DNA of 64,000 nt from Paralvinella palmiformis (taxonomy: Eukaryota > Annelida > Polychaeta > Terebellida > Alvinellidae), in the NCBI GenBank assembly GCA_025642065.1, contig JAODUP010000406.1, positions 107,001 through 171,000 on the forward strand, written 5' to 3'. Positions 21,485 through 34,737 of the stretch are shown piece by piece. The notes under the pieces were generated by a model. It saw nothing but the letters and a program-made list of their open reading frames with translations, had not been told where the DNA came from and searched no databases. The position numbers were made by a program, and so were the translations under genes. The stretch's first letter is position 1; each line of letters starts with the position of its first letter.

Positions 21485-24190
21485 ATCATTATTTTATATG
21501 TAAATGATGTATCTGGGTGTAATATTCAATGTAGTGTCATGAAAGTTTGTGAAGAAAGGTGACCTGTTGGTTTATAGTTTGGCTGGTTTATGTTAGGTGA
21601 TTGTGTGCACATACTTTTGTGTGTGTGTATTGTGTGAATATATATATATATATATATATAGTGTATATATAGTGTATATCATTACCAACATAAAATTATG
21701 TCAGACACGTGTGTGTGTGACATAATCTATGTTTGTAGTGATGTGTATGTCTGTGGGTGTGATGCATAAGTTTGAAATTATATATTATATACACTGTGGG
21801 TGTTTGTGTGAGTGTGTCACACACACACACACAAATAGAAATTACATGACTAAACTTAGACACGTACATTTGTATATCAGTAGCTTTTTATATTGACCAA
21901 TCTTGCTGTATGAATCTTACCAGTGGAGGCATTCTATAGTTGACTATAAAAGCAAAACTGATTGGTTGACCTTCCTCAATGTGAGCGTTTCCCGATTCCA
22001 TATAAATGCATCCGTTTCAGCTGTTTAGGTGATTGTAAGCCGAACGAGCTCAACATGAGGCAAAACGTGTTTCCTCTTCGTTGCTTCCTCGTGTGACGAG
22101 TATTGTAATCGCTTGAGGAGTTCGTCGTATTTGGCAGTGTACAAAGCATTCACGTGTTAGAACCGTTGTAAATACCGTCTGTGTTTATCGATGTTTCGCT
22201 AATCACTTGTGTTCATAAATGACGCTTCGAAAATGAGATGTAGATTCGCTCAGATATATTTCATTGTATTGTAGTCTGACTAGTGAAGTGGAAAATGATG
22301 AAAACTTGTTCTGCACCACTCTACTTGTGTGTGCACATACCCATTTTATTTACAATTTTGATAGAACAACGAAGATGATAACTGGGATATAAGAATCTGT
22401 TTATTTGTAGAATTGCAATTCTCAAAGTGGTTTTTAATTTCTACTTCCCAGACATGAATCCAATGGTAACATGTATTTTAGCATATTGTTTATATATATA
22501 TATATATTAGATATATTTTAATATTAATTGTGTTGGTGTCAGGTGTAATATATCTACTTGGTGTTACCTAGAGACGGGTTACCATTCAGTGCGAACATTG
22601 GCCCATTTCTAAGACAGGGTGAAGGGTTTTTTGATATCAGTATTAATCAGTTTGTGCCAGTAATGAGGATGAGCAGACATCCATCACCACCTAACTCGAT
22701 GTTTGATACATCCGACGGTGTGCAACTTCAACGCGGCGCTTTATTCCATTCTTTGCCTGGCATGTTGGGCTGGGCCCCCGATTTTGAACAGTCCTCCCGA
22801 TCCCCATCAAAAGCTATGTTACACGAATCAAAATTTTGCATTCCGCGCCATTGGACTTCTAACAATGTTAAAATTGTGCTTATTCTGTTTGTTTGTTTTT
22901 TGTTTTGAAAAGAAGTTCACTGATCTTTTGCTGTCTCTTTTTTTTTAAACACTTCCCACCCACTCCTTGTAATTTGTGCTCTTAACTTTCAAGTGAAAAG
23001 TGACAGTGATGTCCACCCTCCGCTTGTTATTATTCGTCGCTTGAAAATACATATTCTGGCTAACTCCGTTGATTGTGCTTATTTTAGGCACAGCTTGGCA
23101 ACTTAATTTATATTAGTAGTAGTTTTGTGTGCCTATTTGATTATCTATGTATATATATATTTAGATATATATATACATTACAATACAGTTTCTCCTCATT
23201 ATGGTATTAATGTGTGACTCTGATGCAAATTGCATTATTGCCAAACTCTGTGCTATAATAAGGAAGAAATCATGTGTATACATGCACACTCACATATACA
23301 TAGGCTACCATTCTAGTTAGATGCTTTATCATACTAAACCTTCCGAGGTGTATCATTGTTACTAACTTTGGTACAGTTAGTTCTGTATTCAGGGCTGCTA
23401 TTAACCTGTCCATTAGGCGTTCGGCATTCTGTTCATAGTGAACTTTGTAATAAACAAACCTTTCCCAGATTCTGCGATGAAAAGTCTCCAGTGTTGCATG
23501 AAACCTTTTTAGGGACCGACGGGACACCGGTGTTCTTTACTCTAGAACAAAACTAGAAGCCTCCAACTCGGTGAGAAAATATGGTGAAACCGGTGCTAAT
23601 GAGATGGAAGTGTTTTCATTTTCACACGGTGCTGGTGTGGAGCACAAATTATCCTGAAGTGTGCACTGCATCTTCAGTGGACTGCAAAATTGTATTTTCT
23701 TTCTTCGTTATTTTATCTAAAATTGATGCGTGCACAGATCGTTTTAACAATTCCTGAACTGCACCCAATCTTTATACATACGTCTAGGTAAGTAGTTCTG
23801 TGCAGTCTGTTCCTAGTTTTCTGTCTCGGAATTCTGTCCATCTCACGATCAACCGATAACTTATTTCGCTAACATTCAGTGGCTGGTCACTGATCCTGAT
23901 ACGAATGATTACTAACACGATGGAGACACGAATTATTGTCAGTAGTATTTGCGACAGTTGGAGTGGTGGCATATATTTAAAAATCCAAGTCACGATGACA
24001 ATTTCGACATTTCATCCAGTCGCAGAAATTCCACGCACACAATCTAGACTAATGACGGCAGTTATTTATTTAGATTGTGTGCACATGTGTTGTGTTGACT
24101 CAGTTTCTATTCCGGTCGAATGTTTTGTAAATATAGTTCCATGTATTTTGTGTTATTCCTGCTGATTAAAGTATCCATTAAAAATTCTGC
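21278..24190 (+). other. Probable BNIP3 3' UTR and downstream region
   Basis: No second gene is recognised. Candidate poly(A) signals are AATAAA at 23449-23454 and ATTAAA near 24165 and 24177, the latter followed by GT-rich sequence. (TA)n tracts occur at 21450-21481, 21638-21660 and 22492. An open frame of 116 codons at 22558-22908 resembles no known family and is read as UTR noise. The true transcript end is undetermined. Confidence 0.35.
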
Positions 24191-24304
24191 ATTGAGTTTC
24201 CGGAATGTGTTGCCTGCTGTTCGTTTGTTACTGGCATGATTGGTATGATTAAACAAAGGAATCTTGTAATTGATAGATGAGGAATGAATTTATCCTCGTA
24301 CGCC

Positions 24305-24664
24305 AGGGTTCCCACATATCCTGGAAAATAACTAATTAATTTTCCAGGTCCTGGAAATGTCCTTGAATTTGATCAAATCAGGAAATGTCCTGGAAAAGAT
24401 CCACTTGGAACCAAAAAGGCAGTGAATGAATATTATGTCCCTAGAAGAAAACTTCAATTATAGAATAAAAATACCATTACTAAAATTTAAATAAAAGTGA
24501 GAAGGAGGTTGTACCATAAACATGTCAATAATCCATCATACATTGAATAAATACGATATACTTTTTGGCTCATACCTTGGTTTATTACTTAAAACCTTGT
24601 ATACTTTCTCCTGGAAATGGTAATTTAGTCGTGGAAAATTATATTTCCTTCGCAGTGGGAACCA
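24305..24664 (+). mobile_element. Small DNA-transposon-like repeat (GGTTCCCACA ends), copy 1
   Basis: Begins AGGGTTCCCACA and ends GTGGGAACCAT, so the ends are inverted repeats. Internal landmarks are CTGGAAATGTCCTTGAATTT near the left and CTGGAAATGGTAATTT near the right. Shared with 31728, 38726 and 49738. Length about 360 bp with no coding frame: a MITE-like element. Confidence 0.8.
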
Positions 24665-25261
24665 TGATACACGCACGAGACACTCCTGTAGTGCAGTCTG
24701 CCGAATTCTAGGATTAATAATATCCCTGGGTTTCTTGGTCTGTGGGATGTTTCAGCTTGAATAATTCATTTCCATAAGGAATCGCCGCCCATCGTCCATA
24801 CATTCTAGGTTGGACTGGGCATAGCCTATAGGCTATATATAAACGAAGCAACAAACCAGAAACCGATACTTTAACAAAATACAAACTGGAGATCCAATTT
24901 AACATATTCAGTGTCTTCACAGGTTTGTTCCAGTCATCGGTGTATGTGTAGCAAATAGTGATGTCTGAAAACAGTTAACATGGCGACGAGAATATAAAAT
25001 ATGACAACTAAAATAAAATGGTTTGAATTTGCAGGCGTATTAACAAGGTTCTCTTACAATTCTTCGTACCAATGCCATTTCGGGCACATCATAATTTCAG
25101 ACTAAACACACATCTGAATTATATATTAGATAAGCTCTCTAGCTGGTTCTATATATGGACCGTAAATGAATATTATTGCTGCAATGGGCAGAAAATAATT
25201 TGTGCTTTATAAAAGTTGAATTTTCATATCGGCATATAACCCATATTACTAACCTCCATAC

Positions 25262-25332
25262 ATTACGGCCCATTTAGCCTACCACGTCATGTGCACAAAT
25301 GTGGCCGTAAAACACCAATCATCATACAACAA
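25262..25332 (+). repeat. SINE-1 3' fragment
   Basis: CATTACGGCCCATTTAGCC, GTGCACAAATGTGGCCG and an ATC tail. It interrupts the dead reverse-transcriptase region. Confidence 0.8.
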
Positions 25333-25369
25333 TATTTTAGATTTCATATCCAATTCGTCACTATTTATT

Positions 25370-25790
25370 ATCTATGTGTCCCAAATATTTAAAATTACTC
25401 TCATAAAGTATAAACCTAGCTAGGCATTGCCATCTACCAAAATAGTTGCATGTTTACCAGATTTGATTGGATAAAAAAAAACAAGGTTTTATTCACACAC
25501 GATTTACTCCTCTTAAATAAAATATCGTTATCTTTGCCAAATGTTAAGCACAAATCAAGCAATGCCGGAAGGCCCTCAGCAGAAGGTACAAACGCCACCG
25601 AGTCATCTGCATACATTAGATGGTGTCTCACAAAGCCAGTCGGTCCAGAATTCAATCTAAGTTCATTCATATAAAAGTTAGTGTAAAGGGGAGAGCGGAT
25701 AATAATTTACGAAATAAAACAGTATTATTCACCCGGTCAAAGGCTCGGGAGGCATACACAAGAGAACCATATGGTTTACATAATACCTAA
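25370..25790 (-). pseudogene. Non-LTR retrotransposon reverse transcriptase remnant
   Basis: The minus strand encodes pieces of an RT domain in order. SRAFDRVNNTVLFRKLL (about 25690-25755) matches the SKAFDRV region. HLMYADDSVAFVPSAEGL (about 25565-25625) is the YADD catalytic box with its usual downstream stretch. After a frameshift comes YESNFKYLGHI (near 25400). The roughly 80 residues normally between AFDRV and YADD are missing, and stops and frameshifts break the frame. Low-copy, old and inactive. The clade cannot be set from this fragment. Confidence 0.8.
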
Positions 25791-25799
25791 GTACTTCTG

Positions 25800-27240
25800 T
25801 TAAGAGTTAAAACACACATGTCAGTGCCATGACTGGGATTGAATCCAAACTAATTGACATATATTACCAGGTTACAGGTAATGTACAATTCTATTAAGTA
25901 TTAAAAGTTCAATAATTTAACAAAAATATTAGACAGATTTTTATTTTATTTATTTTAAGATAGGAACAATGACTGACACCCAGAATGACTTAGGGAAGAC
26001 ACCAAGTATACATACAAGTGACACAAACATAGCTACTGTATGATTGGCAGTTTATAGCCTGGAGACTAGGTATTCGGAATGAGATCTGTCCAGACCAGAG
26101 GATTTCCTCACAAGAAAGACTACTGTCACGTCTCGTTTATCCACATATTCGCGTTGCCGTGCAGATTAACGAATCGTCGGGATTGTTGAATCAACCACAA
26201 TAATGCTTTATGTATCACAGGCCCATTTCTGTACATCACTCCGACTAAAACTCGGGGGTGGTCTCGTTGATTTAAACAATATTTTATTTTCCCCCAAAAT
26301 ACATTTAATGCATATACAAATGGGTCAAAACATACACACAATACACATATCCTGGTGCGGCGTGGGTGGATCGGTTGGATTCATAATAAATTTTAGTAGT
26401 TAATTATACACACTTAATTGTCCTTGTAAATACAAAAATAAAAATAATAATACTTTGTCGTTCAAAGTATTCAAATTATTGCGATCCTTTCAAGAGCGCC
26501 TCCCTGGTCTAGTTGGTAGCGCTTTGGACCACAGATCAGTAATGATCATCATCATCATGTACTGATAGATGGAATCCAGCCTTAACATATGGACATAGCA
26601 TTATCACCATGGAATATTAATTGATTGATCTGTCTAGTACTTGAATTAGCCTATGTCTATGAACAACAAAAAGGGGACACTCTAAAAAGAAGTGCTTTTC
26701 ATTTGAATGTCCACTCTGGCATGATGTATTTTCTTCACCACATATGAGACTTCGGATTACTATAGCCCATTCTCATTCGTGACAGATGAACGTTTTCCCA
26801 CCTGGACTCGTAATAGAATAAGCTATTTCTAGTAATTTTGGGTGCGATCGTGTTTTTAAACGAAGATCAACTTCTAGCATTTTTGTTATCCAAGTCGAGA
26901 CTGTTCCACTCAGATTCCATGCTGGGGGAAAAAACAGTTTGCAAACGTGTTTATTCTGCAATATGGTACAGTAAAGTTCTGTTCAGTACGTAGTGCATAT
27001 CGAGATCGAACTCCAACTGGTTTAGGCAACAAGTTCCTCAAATAAGGAAGCGATAGACCATTTAACATCTTATAAAAAAGGGTAATTAAGGTTATGCGAT
27101 CGCCGCCTCGTTTATATTCGCAGATTTACCTTTTCTGTCCAGATGTTATTTCCACGTCCCGCGTTTAGCAGACTTAATTGCCGTTAACACTATCCAGCCT
27201 GTCGGTTTAACATAACCAGTCTTTAGAGTAAATTTTAAGG
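25800..27240. other. Intergenic, no gene recognised
   Basis: AT-rich unique sequence apart from a truncated SINE-1 head at 26494-26550 (AGCGCCTCCCTGGTCTAG, ACCACAGATCA). Confidence 0.5.
26494..26560 (+). repeat. SINE-1 truncated head
   Basis: Retains box-A-like CCTGGTCTAGTTGGTAGCGC and GGACCACAGATCA, then passes directly to an (ATC)n tail. The SINE body is deleted. Confidence 0.75.
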
Positions 27241-27246
27241 TTAATA

Positions 27247-27338
27247 GATGAAATATCTGAAGCGTGTTTCATTTTTTACTTCGCTTCATTACCTTTGGAG
27301 GTCGCTCGGCCCATTTGGCTTACCAAGTGCACAAAGGG
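27247..27338 (+). repeat. SINE-1 body fragment
   Basis: ATCTGAAGCGTGTTTCAT, CTTCGCTTCATTACC and CGGCCCATTTGGCTTACC. The head is missing. Confidence 0.8.
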
Positions 27339-27351
27339 TATGCGATAATTA

Positions 27352-27530
27352 GGGGCGCCTCCGTGGTCTAGCAGCGGCGTGTTGGACCACAGATCACTAT
27401 ACTACCCGTGTTCGAATCTCGGCGTGGGCATATCTGAAGCTTGTTTCATCTTTCACTTCGCTTCATTACCGCTGGAGGCCCATTTAGCCTACCATGTGCA
27501 CAAAAGTGGCCGTAAACATCATCATCATCA
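27352..27530 (+). repeat. SINE-1, full-length
   Basis: Head GGGGCGCCTCCGTGGTCTAG, box B GTGTTCGAATCTC, body GTTTCATCTTTCACTTCGC, CCCATTTAGCCTACCATGTG, and an (ATC)n 3' end. It directly follows another SINE-1 fragment. Confidence 0.9.
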
Positions 27531-28556
27531 CCGAGGAGCTTCGACCGCCAGTCAGTGACGGAAGCCGTATAAACAAATTTGCTAAGCCGAACTTTGAAAC
27601 CTGTGGGTTCGAGTCTTTCCGTCACAAGAAAAGCTCTCTCCTGCAGCATCAGTCCGGATACAGGGATATTCAAAGACCTGGGTTTCCTGTGCTCAAGATC
27701 GTCACTGACCAGCTTAGTACACAGACGTTTGCGACTATAGAACAGGCATTATCTTCATAAGTTGCCGTGTATTCAGCCTTGTGTTTTGTTGTCCGTTGAA
27801 TTGGAGTTTTACTACGGCCACCGTCGTACTGATCAGTCAAATGCGATAGCTCTTGCCTGATTTTTCACAAACAGAACGAATTTTTATTTTGTCAGCAAGC
27901 GAGGGATCTTGGCGAGTAATTTTGGACATAATGGTGCATTCAGTGAGGCAAGTTGAAATGGCATGCAATCAACAGATTTCAGCCGAATTCTGTTTAAACA
28001 AATTACTTGCTGATTGACGAAACTGTTGAACGATTTTCTACTCATATAAAGACAAGGGAACGATGACAGACATTATAATATAAAAACATACACACCGATT
28101 GATATAATTGTGAAGCCATTTTCTATTCCAATGTAGGTTAAAAGCTAAGAGGTTTTTTCTATTCATTTGAAGACATGTTATGACAGTCGGCTAGTTGTTA
28201 GCCAATCAGAGGCACGCATTGTGGCGATTGGCTGGTGATCAGATTTTACAACAACAAAAACACGTGTACGTGTGATAAAGAATGCCGCTCTGTGATTGGC
28301 TCTACAATGCTTTGACATCTCCAGACAGTGCACTCTCCGCACTGAGGGTGATAAAATGTGATTTATTGTACGCAAACGGGGTCTGTGCGTGTACGCATAG
28401 GGAATTTCTACTGTATTACAACAAAAATCGTTCACATCATTTCCACGAGATATTCCTTAACACAATAAGGATCAACACATTTAATACTATAAGGAATTGG
28501 GATATTATCAAATGCTTGACCCGTTGAATATACCTATATATTCGTTTATGTCTTTA

Positions 28557-28830
28557 CCTTGGAACTATCCACTGGGGAAACCCCATAACCATAAAAATCA
28601 CCATGAAAAGTATTCAATATATGACACTCCTGTTTTAATAACACGAGTTCCTGCACACACACAAAAATATCAAATACTCCATCCACAGAAAGCCGACCCT
28701 TCGTAAGGACGGCCATGAAGGACACCCTTGGAACTGTCCACTGGGTAAACCCCATAACACAAAAATCATCACGAACAGTATCCAATATATGACAGTCCTG
28801 TTTTAATAATATGAGTTCCTGCACACAAAG
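28557..28830. repeat. Direct duplication of about 105 bp (two units)
   Basis: Units at about 28557-28660 and 28725-28830 share TTGGAACT(A/G)TCCACTGGG, AACCCCATAAC and TCCTGTTTTAATAA. They are about 85-90 percent alike by eye. Confidence 0.75.
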
Positions 28831-29100
28831 AAAATCGCAGGTTGAGAAACCAGTATTCAAGAGTGGCAGGAAGCTTTCAAAGCCTTTACAGTTTATGGAT
28901 AAAATTCAACAACCCATCCATGTATTACGAACGCTTATTAAAATATCTTCGCACAAGAATGCCCGCAGGCCATTTCTCAGCATTATATAAAACGGGTGGA
29001 TCGGTGCATGTTGCCTAAACTTTAAAGGAAGCATAATTGTCAGATTTGGTTTTGAGCTTCGCGCGCACACACACGCATTTAAGTTCCGATTTGGCATATC

Positions 29101-29370
29101 GGACACCGCCTCTTTGGCCACATGGGTAGGGCGTGAGACTATTTGCCTATGGCTATGGTCATTCTGTACCGGAGGTCCCAGGTTCGCGTTTCGGCCGTGG
29201 CACTCTAGTAGGAGGAGTTTTTCATCGAGCCAGGCAACTGGCAAGGTTTTCTCTGCCTAATATTCCATCTATTGTAAATTCTAAATTTATTTAGGATTAG
29301 TCTCGGTGGGAAGCTATAAATTACAGACCATATGCGTTGCCAGCCACGTTAAAAACTGCCATTTCGGCCA
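29101..29370 (+). repeat. SINE-2 (tRNA-derived head), plus strand
   Basis: Head CGCCTCTTTGGCCACATGGG and a box-B-like CAGGTTCGCGTTTC, then GAGTTTTTCATC, AACTGGCAAGGTTTTC and a 3' part with ACAGACCATATGCG and CTGCCATTTCGGCC. The body recurs inverted at 63018-63210. Confidence 0.75.
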
Positions 29371-29379
29371 TTATTTTTT

Positions 29380-30140
29380 ATATATCTTTAGTCGAGATGT
29401 CAGGGACAATTAAGTCTCGACAAGAGTACCGATACTCGTCGTCCCGTTGAGACAACGCAGATTTGTTGAATTCTACGATGCTCCGATAACAATTTTTGAA
29501 TTTCTACGAACAAATGTCCGAAAACTTCCACTCAGCATTCACTTTATACTGTTTGGATGATTAATGTTTTACCATTTTCCACATTATAAAAATTCATTAT
29601 ACATCACCCCAGTTTTTTGCTTATTTTTTTTAAACTTTGGGGTACAAGAACTCCTTGATATACAACAAGTGTCAAAAAAAATCCTTGAAATAAGTAGACC
29701 ACTAGGTCACAAACCTGCAGGCCCATGATGGTGAGTAGATATCCAGACATGAAGTGCTCATGAACAATTTGCTGATATATCGTGGTGACTGACTGGAAAA
29801 ATATGCCAACAAAGTTCAACAGAAACTGTCTCGCCGAAACTCCTATATTATTCAGTGTTCGACATCGGAATATTACTACCAGCACAAGACACATCCGAAC
29901 ATCATTACATCCAACACGAGCACGCAACACGAGAACATTAACGCGCAGGTTCGGCTAATAGAGTTACCCGTCCGCATTTCAAGGTTTGGTTTCAGTCAGC
30001 GGGCGAGCCTATCAACATAACTGACCTTGAACTTGACTTTGATAGCCGTTTTAGAGAGAGGTCTTGGTCTGTGTTTTGTTGGCATCGAGTCAAAATAAAG
30101 GATTTGTGTTGCACATCGAACCAGGAAATACTTCACATAA
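29380..30140. other. Upstream region of the first candidate hexokinase exon
   Basis: No gene recognised. 29930-30110 is moderately CpG-containing and could hold a promoter for the exon at 30143. No TATA box is clear. Confidence 0.3.
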
Positions 30141-30142
30141 GT

Positions 30143-30202
30143 ATGATATCGTGGCTACATGCGTACTGTCTGGTCCGAGATTATTTAACTGCCAAATCGA
30201 CG
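30143..30202 (+). CDS. HK: Hexokinase candidate alternative first exon (hydrophobic N-terminus)
   Basis: ATG with A at -3 opens a 20-codon frame ([15 protein letters not shown], then TAKST) ending in phase 0 at a strong donor GTAAGTGA. Phase 0 is what hexokinase exon 2 (41044) needs. In human HK1/HK2 the first exon likewise encodes about 21 residues, starts MIA and is hydrophobic (the outer-mitochondrial-membrane, VDAC-binding helix), and splices in phase 0 to a 163-nt exon 2. Exon 2 here is also 163 nt. The similarity is short, and use of this exon is inferred. Confidence 0.5.
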
Positions 30203-33200
30203 GTAAGTGACTCATGGAATTGAACACACGAAATTATTTATATAAATTAAAAGTGATGTCGATGAGTCTAGAATCTACTCGTGTCTTGTCTACCATTAGT
30301 AACCCTAGTCTGTAGATCTAGATAATAGATGTCTAGCCATCGGATGACTATACTGACTCAGTTGCATCACAGACTCACTGTCATATCTTCATTATGGTCA
30401 CGGAACCAGATTTTTGGTCAGGGAGAGTGTACTGTTATATGCATATCATATGACATGTCGATATGATGATGATCATATATGATATACTATACTCTATAGT
30501 ATAGGGGGCTGAGTGATAGGCATAGCAGGATATGTGTGAAGTTCTCTCAAGGTGACAGTGAGAGAGAGTCACCCTACAATGAGACAGAGATTTCTGTTAT
30601 CAAAATAGACAACACAAATCATGTGCGATGCTACAGTCACTGTGTAATTTAGAGCTATACTATAGTTGTCAACAGCGAAAGTATCAAATGTATAAATCAT
30701 TATATAGTCTATATAATGTAAACACATAAACAGATTTGGTTATGTTATTTTCCATAAAGGTCTGCTCTAGCCAGTGTATATATATTTCAGCATCCGATAA
30801 TTTTTCTGACTGCCCACATTGCCCAGTGTCCAGACGTTATGTATTCGAGTTTGTAATTGAGGGGACCTGTACCAGGTAAAATAGCATAGATAATGAATCA
30901 TTAAGTATTTATTATGTTTAGTTCGAATCATAATTTTAGTGCACCAAACATTCCCAGCATCTTGCAACACAACTAATTTTTACCGCATAAAAACAATACA
31001 TGCCACTGTTATCAGTGTCCCATAGGACACCTGGATACATATTTGCAGAGCCTGGCACCTTGTACTCTGGGCAGACAGAAGCATACTACACCTATTTAGA
31101 GCAGACATATGATAGATGGCACATTGCATATGAGTGGCTGATGCTCATTTCTGCTCCACAAATCCGAGACTCTTTGGTTCACATTAAAAGGTCTTTTGGA
31201 ATGTGGAGTTGGAATGATGACCACACATCTATCCCATAATAATATAGAACTAATAGTGTTTGAATGGGAAATCTTTTTCACGTTCCAAACCATATATAAT
31301 ATGAAGACCACCATCTTTATAAATAACCAATCTTCCTGATTATTTGGCTGAGAGATTCGCACATGTAATTAGCTATTTTTGGCAACATTCAACGTAATTT
31401 TGTGTACGATAATGGAGTCAGTAGTGTGGCAGTCATTCCAAGATATCCCAGGTTTGATTCATGCTGACCTGTCATCTCTGTGTTGATTATGTGAGCCGAT
31501 GGATGTGTATTGGCACGGACAGACCAGATCATCTTAGAATACGTTCCTTGGAAAAGAATCAATGAGAAGAAATTCAGCACTCCCATGTACATTTGACATA
31601 TACCAACTGTGGAATGTGAGCCATTTATAAAAGTGGCACAACAATGTGATCAGCAAGGATTTATGTAATAAAGATTCACGCCATAATGATAGCTCCCACC
31701 AGATTAATTAACGCCTCTCTTTCTATGCCCCGGAAATGTCTTTGAATTTTACAAAATCGGGAAATGTCTTGGAAAAAATATTGCATGCTAAAAAGTCATT
31801 TAGAACAAATAAGCCCATGAATAAATATTATGCCTGTAGGTGAAAACTTCAATTGTAGAAGAAAAAGAGTACTGGTACATGGTCTTGATATCCCATGTTA
31901 GTTAAAATTTTAATTAAAGTGGGTGGATCAGACAACTAGAAGGGGTGAGGTGAAGGCTGTACCAAAAAAATGTCAATAGTTGATTATACATTGAATAAAT
32001 ATATGATATTAATATGTTAATTACCTGGAAAATGGTAATTCTGTTCTGGAAATTGTTAGCCACTGTATAAACAAACAAAGTGAAATATTACTCGTCCAAG
32101 TGCTTAGAGCATCAAGAGTTCTACATAAAATCAAGCACCACAATAAACTATTTAATGAAATAAATAATTAGTTTGTATAATCTGATGATGATGCCACTCT
32201 AATATTGGACTGTTACAACAGTCACACAAAATAAGTTCAGGAATCGAAAAGCATCGAAAGATAATACTAAAAGACAGACTCACAGTTATCACCATTATCT
32301 TGTCACGAGTGTACGAAGAGCATCATTTTCCGCAATCATTTTACTCCGAGAGCCACTTTGATACCGGTAAGTTATTGGTAAACCTTGAATTTGAAGGACC
32401 CCCCCCCCCCAGGTATGTACCTTGTTGAGAGCTATTGTTTCGTAAAAGTAAACGGTAATATGTACGCAAGGACAGATTCTATAATCAGGCAGCCGTGTGC
32501 TGTTTACTATTGATGTGCTTGTGGATTGGCAATACTTTCTAAAGAAACCCGATGTACCTCGTAGCCTTCTTTGGTTCCTACTCGGCTTTCCCATGCTCGG
32601 TGCTTCGCCCAAACCCGTGCCCCTCAGATATCAAGATACTCCACGGTGAGTTTGGGACAACGTACCAATCAGAGGCTGGATGGTGCTATCAAATTAAATA
32701 CAGAAATGTACAGTGTAGGGTCTTTTAGCCAGCAGTATGATGATGATTATGATTGATGTTTTACGGCCACTTTTGTCCACACGGTAGGCTAAATCGGCCG
32801 AGCGACCTCCGAAGGTAATGCAGCGAAGTCAGAGATGAAACACCCTTCAGATATGCCCACGCCGAGATTCGAACACAGTGGTGGTGATCTGTGATTCAAC
32901 GCGCTACCGTTAGACCACGGAGGCGCCCTACCAGCAGTACGAGATCTAGTCTGTAACATGCTGTAATTAGGTTATTGGATGTCTTCTCATTTATCCGGAT
33001 CAGGTTACTCTACATCCTAGATATCCTCATCGCTTAATATCTCTGACTTGGATCATACAGGATTTTGTGGCCCTAATTTATATGACTGATCTACCCCATA
33101 TATATATATAGAGAGGGAGAGTCAGTGGTAACTAATTTATGTGGAAATCCTGGAAAGTAACCAGAAGATGTGTTTTATTATGTCTATGTGACATCACATC

Positions 33201-34692
33201 CTTGTTGGATTACTGATAATAATGTGTGTAATACATTTAACCAGAAACACCCCCCCCCCGACTAATGGTGTGGCTGTCTTAAGCTGGAAATCTAAGGTCT
33301 TTACTTTATCTGTAAACATACATAATTGTGTTTGATGGCTGTGACAAGTTTGTGGCTTATATAATATTCCCGTATTAATGCTTCGTTTCGCCGCGTACAG
33401 TGTCATTTGGTGGAGTGAAACCTGAAGTTATAATATAGACTGTACCACATTGTCTATCTGTTCAGAGATACGGTCATACGGCAGCTGTAATGTACACACA
33501 AGTTGCCGTGCACACATCGCCAAATGTACCAAAAAAATCACCAACGCCACGAGGCATGTTGTTGTTCCAACATCCTTGTTTCAATATCTGGCCCACTGAT
33601 ATATGATAAACACTGTTACACATCCTTAGCTCAGTAACAACTAGGCCCAACTGTGACGTCAGTGATAATCCTATAGCTTGGACGGGCCCATGGGGGGGGA
33701 GAGGTGGCGGCGGTTGCTCTTATAATATGTAAAATTACAAACATCATATATATGGGATTAACATTAATTGAAAATTGAACATTACATGATGATAATGATT
33801 TCAGATAGAATCTAGAACTTAGAAGTTAATAATGCAAACAACACTTGTTTTAATTTACCTAATTTTCGTTTAACTTTATATTTTTGTTAACGCGTCCGGT
33901 GTCTGCCATATCCATTAGTTCACTGAACATGCGCGAGCAAACAACAAAACTCGAGCCAGGGAAGGCAGTAAGTCACCCTGAAAGGCATTCATTTTGAACG
34001 CTTGCCAATGTGGATTTTTCCTTGCCAAACAACCCCCCGCGCGTAATCAATAACATCCGGGGGTGTGTTCGAAGCTGGTAGGCCATTGGTTGGAATGGCA
34101 ATGTGTGGCGGTCATTTGCCGTGGGAGTGGACCCCACCAGCCAATCCGACGGTACGACGAACATCCTTGACCTTGTTTTCCTCTGCCACATGTATGTCTG
34201 ACAGCGCTCTCCTATAAATGTCACTGCTAGGCCGCGTTGTGCGTCATTGAGGTATTATATATTATTCGAAATAGAATAGTTGTTGTGGAAGATTTTCTTC
34301 AATTTGAACTGGTTTGCGAAGATCGTACGTTAGAGTAAACGATATATTTCGTACGTTTGGAGTGTCTGGTAATCGTTGGTTGGTCGAAAATGCACTTGGA
34401 TGATCTTGAAATATTGGCCAGGGTTAGCATATCGGAGGAAAAGGAGGAACTAATCGCTAATAATGATGGAGAGCCACAATCTGAAGTAAGTGCCGATACA
34501 CCCCCCCTCTCTCTCTATGCATATAGATAGATAGATATTGCTGTCCTCCTACCCCTTCCCCTAATAAAATAAATATATATATTCAAAAACAAATATTTCA
34601 TTTCACAGTGGAAATTGTCTGAAGGCAAAGTGATGACTGACCCAGGGAGGCGACATGACCAAAAGTTAAATCACTGTTTGTGTTACAATACA

Positions 34693-34737
<45 letters not shown>

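Noticed and set aside
22558..22908. 116-codon plus-strand frame after BNIP3
   Set aside because: No recognisable family, starts within AT-rich sequence and ends in a poly-T translation. More likely 3' UTR.
30143..30202. Start of an unrelated gene
   Set aside because: Not fully excluded. The phase 0 donor and similarity in size and pattern to the vertebrate hexokinase first exon make a hexokinase exon the better reading.
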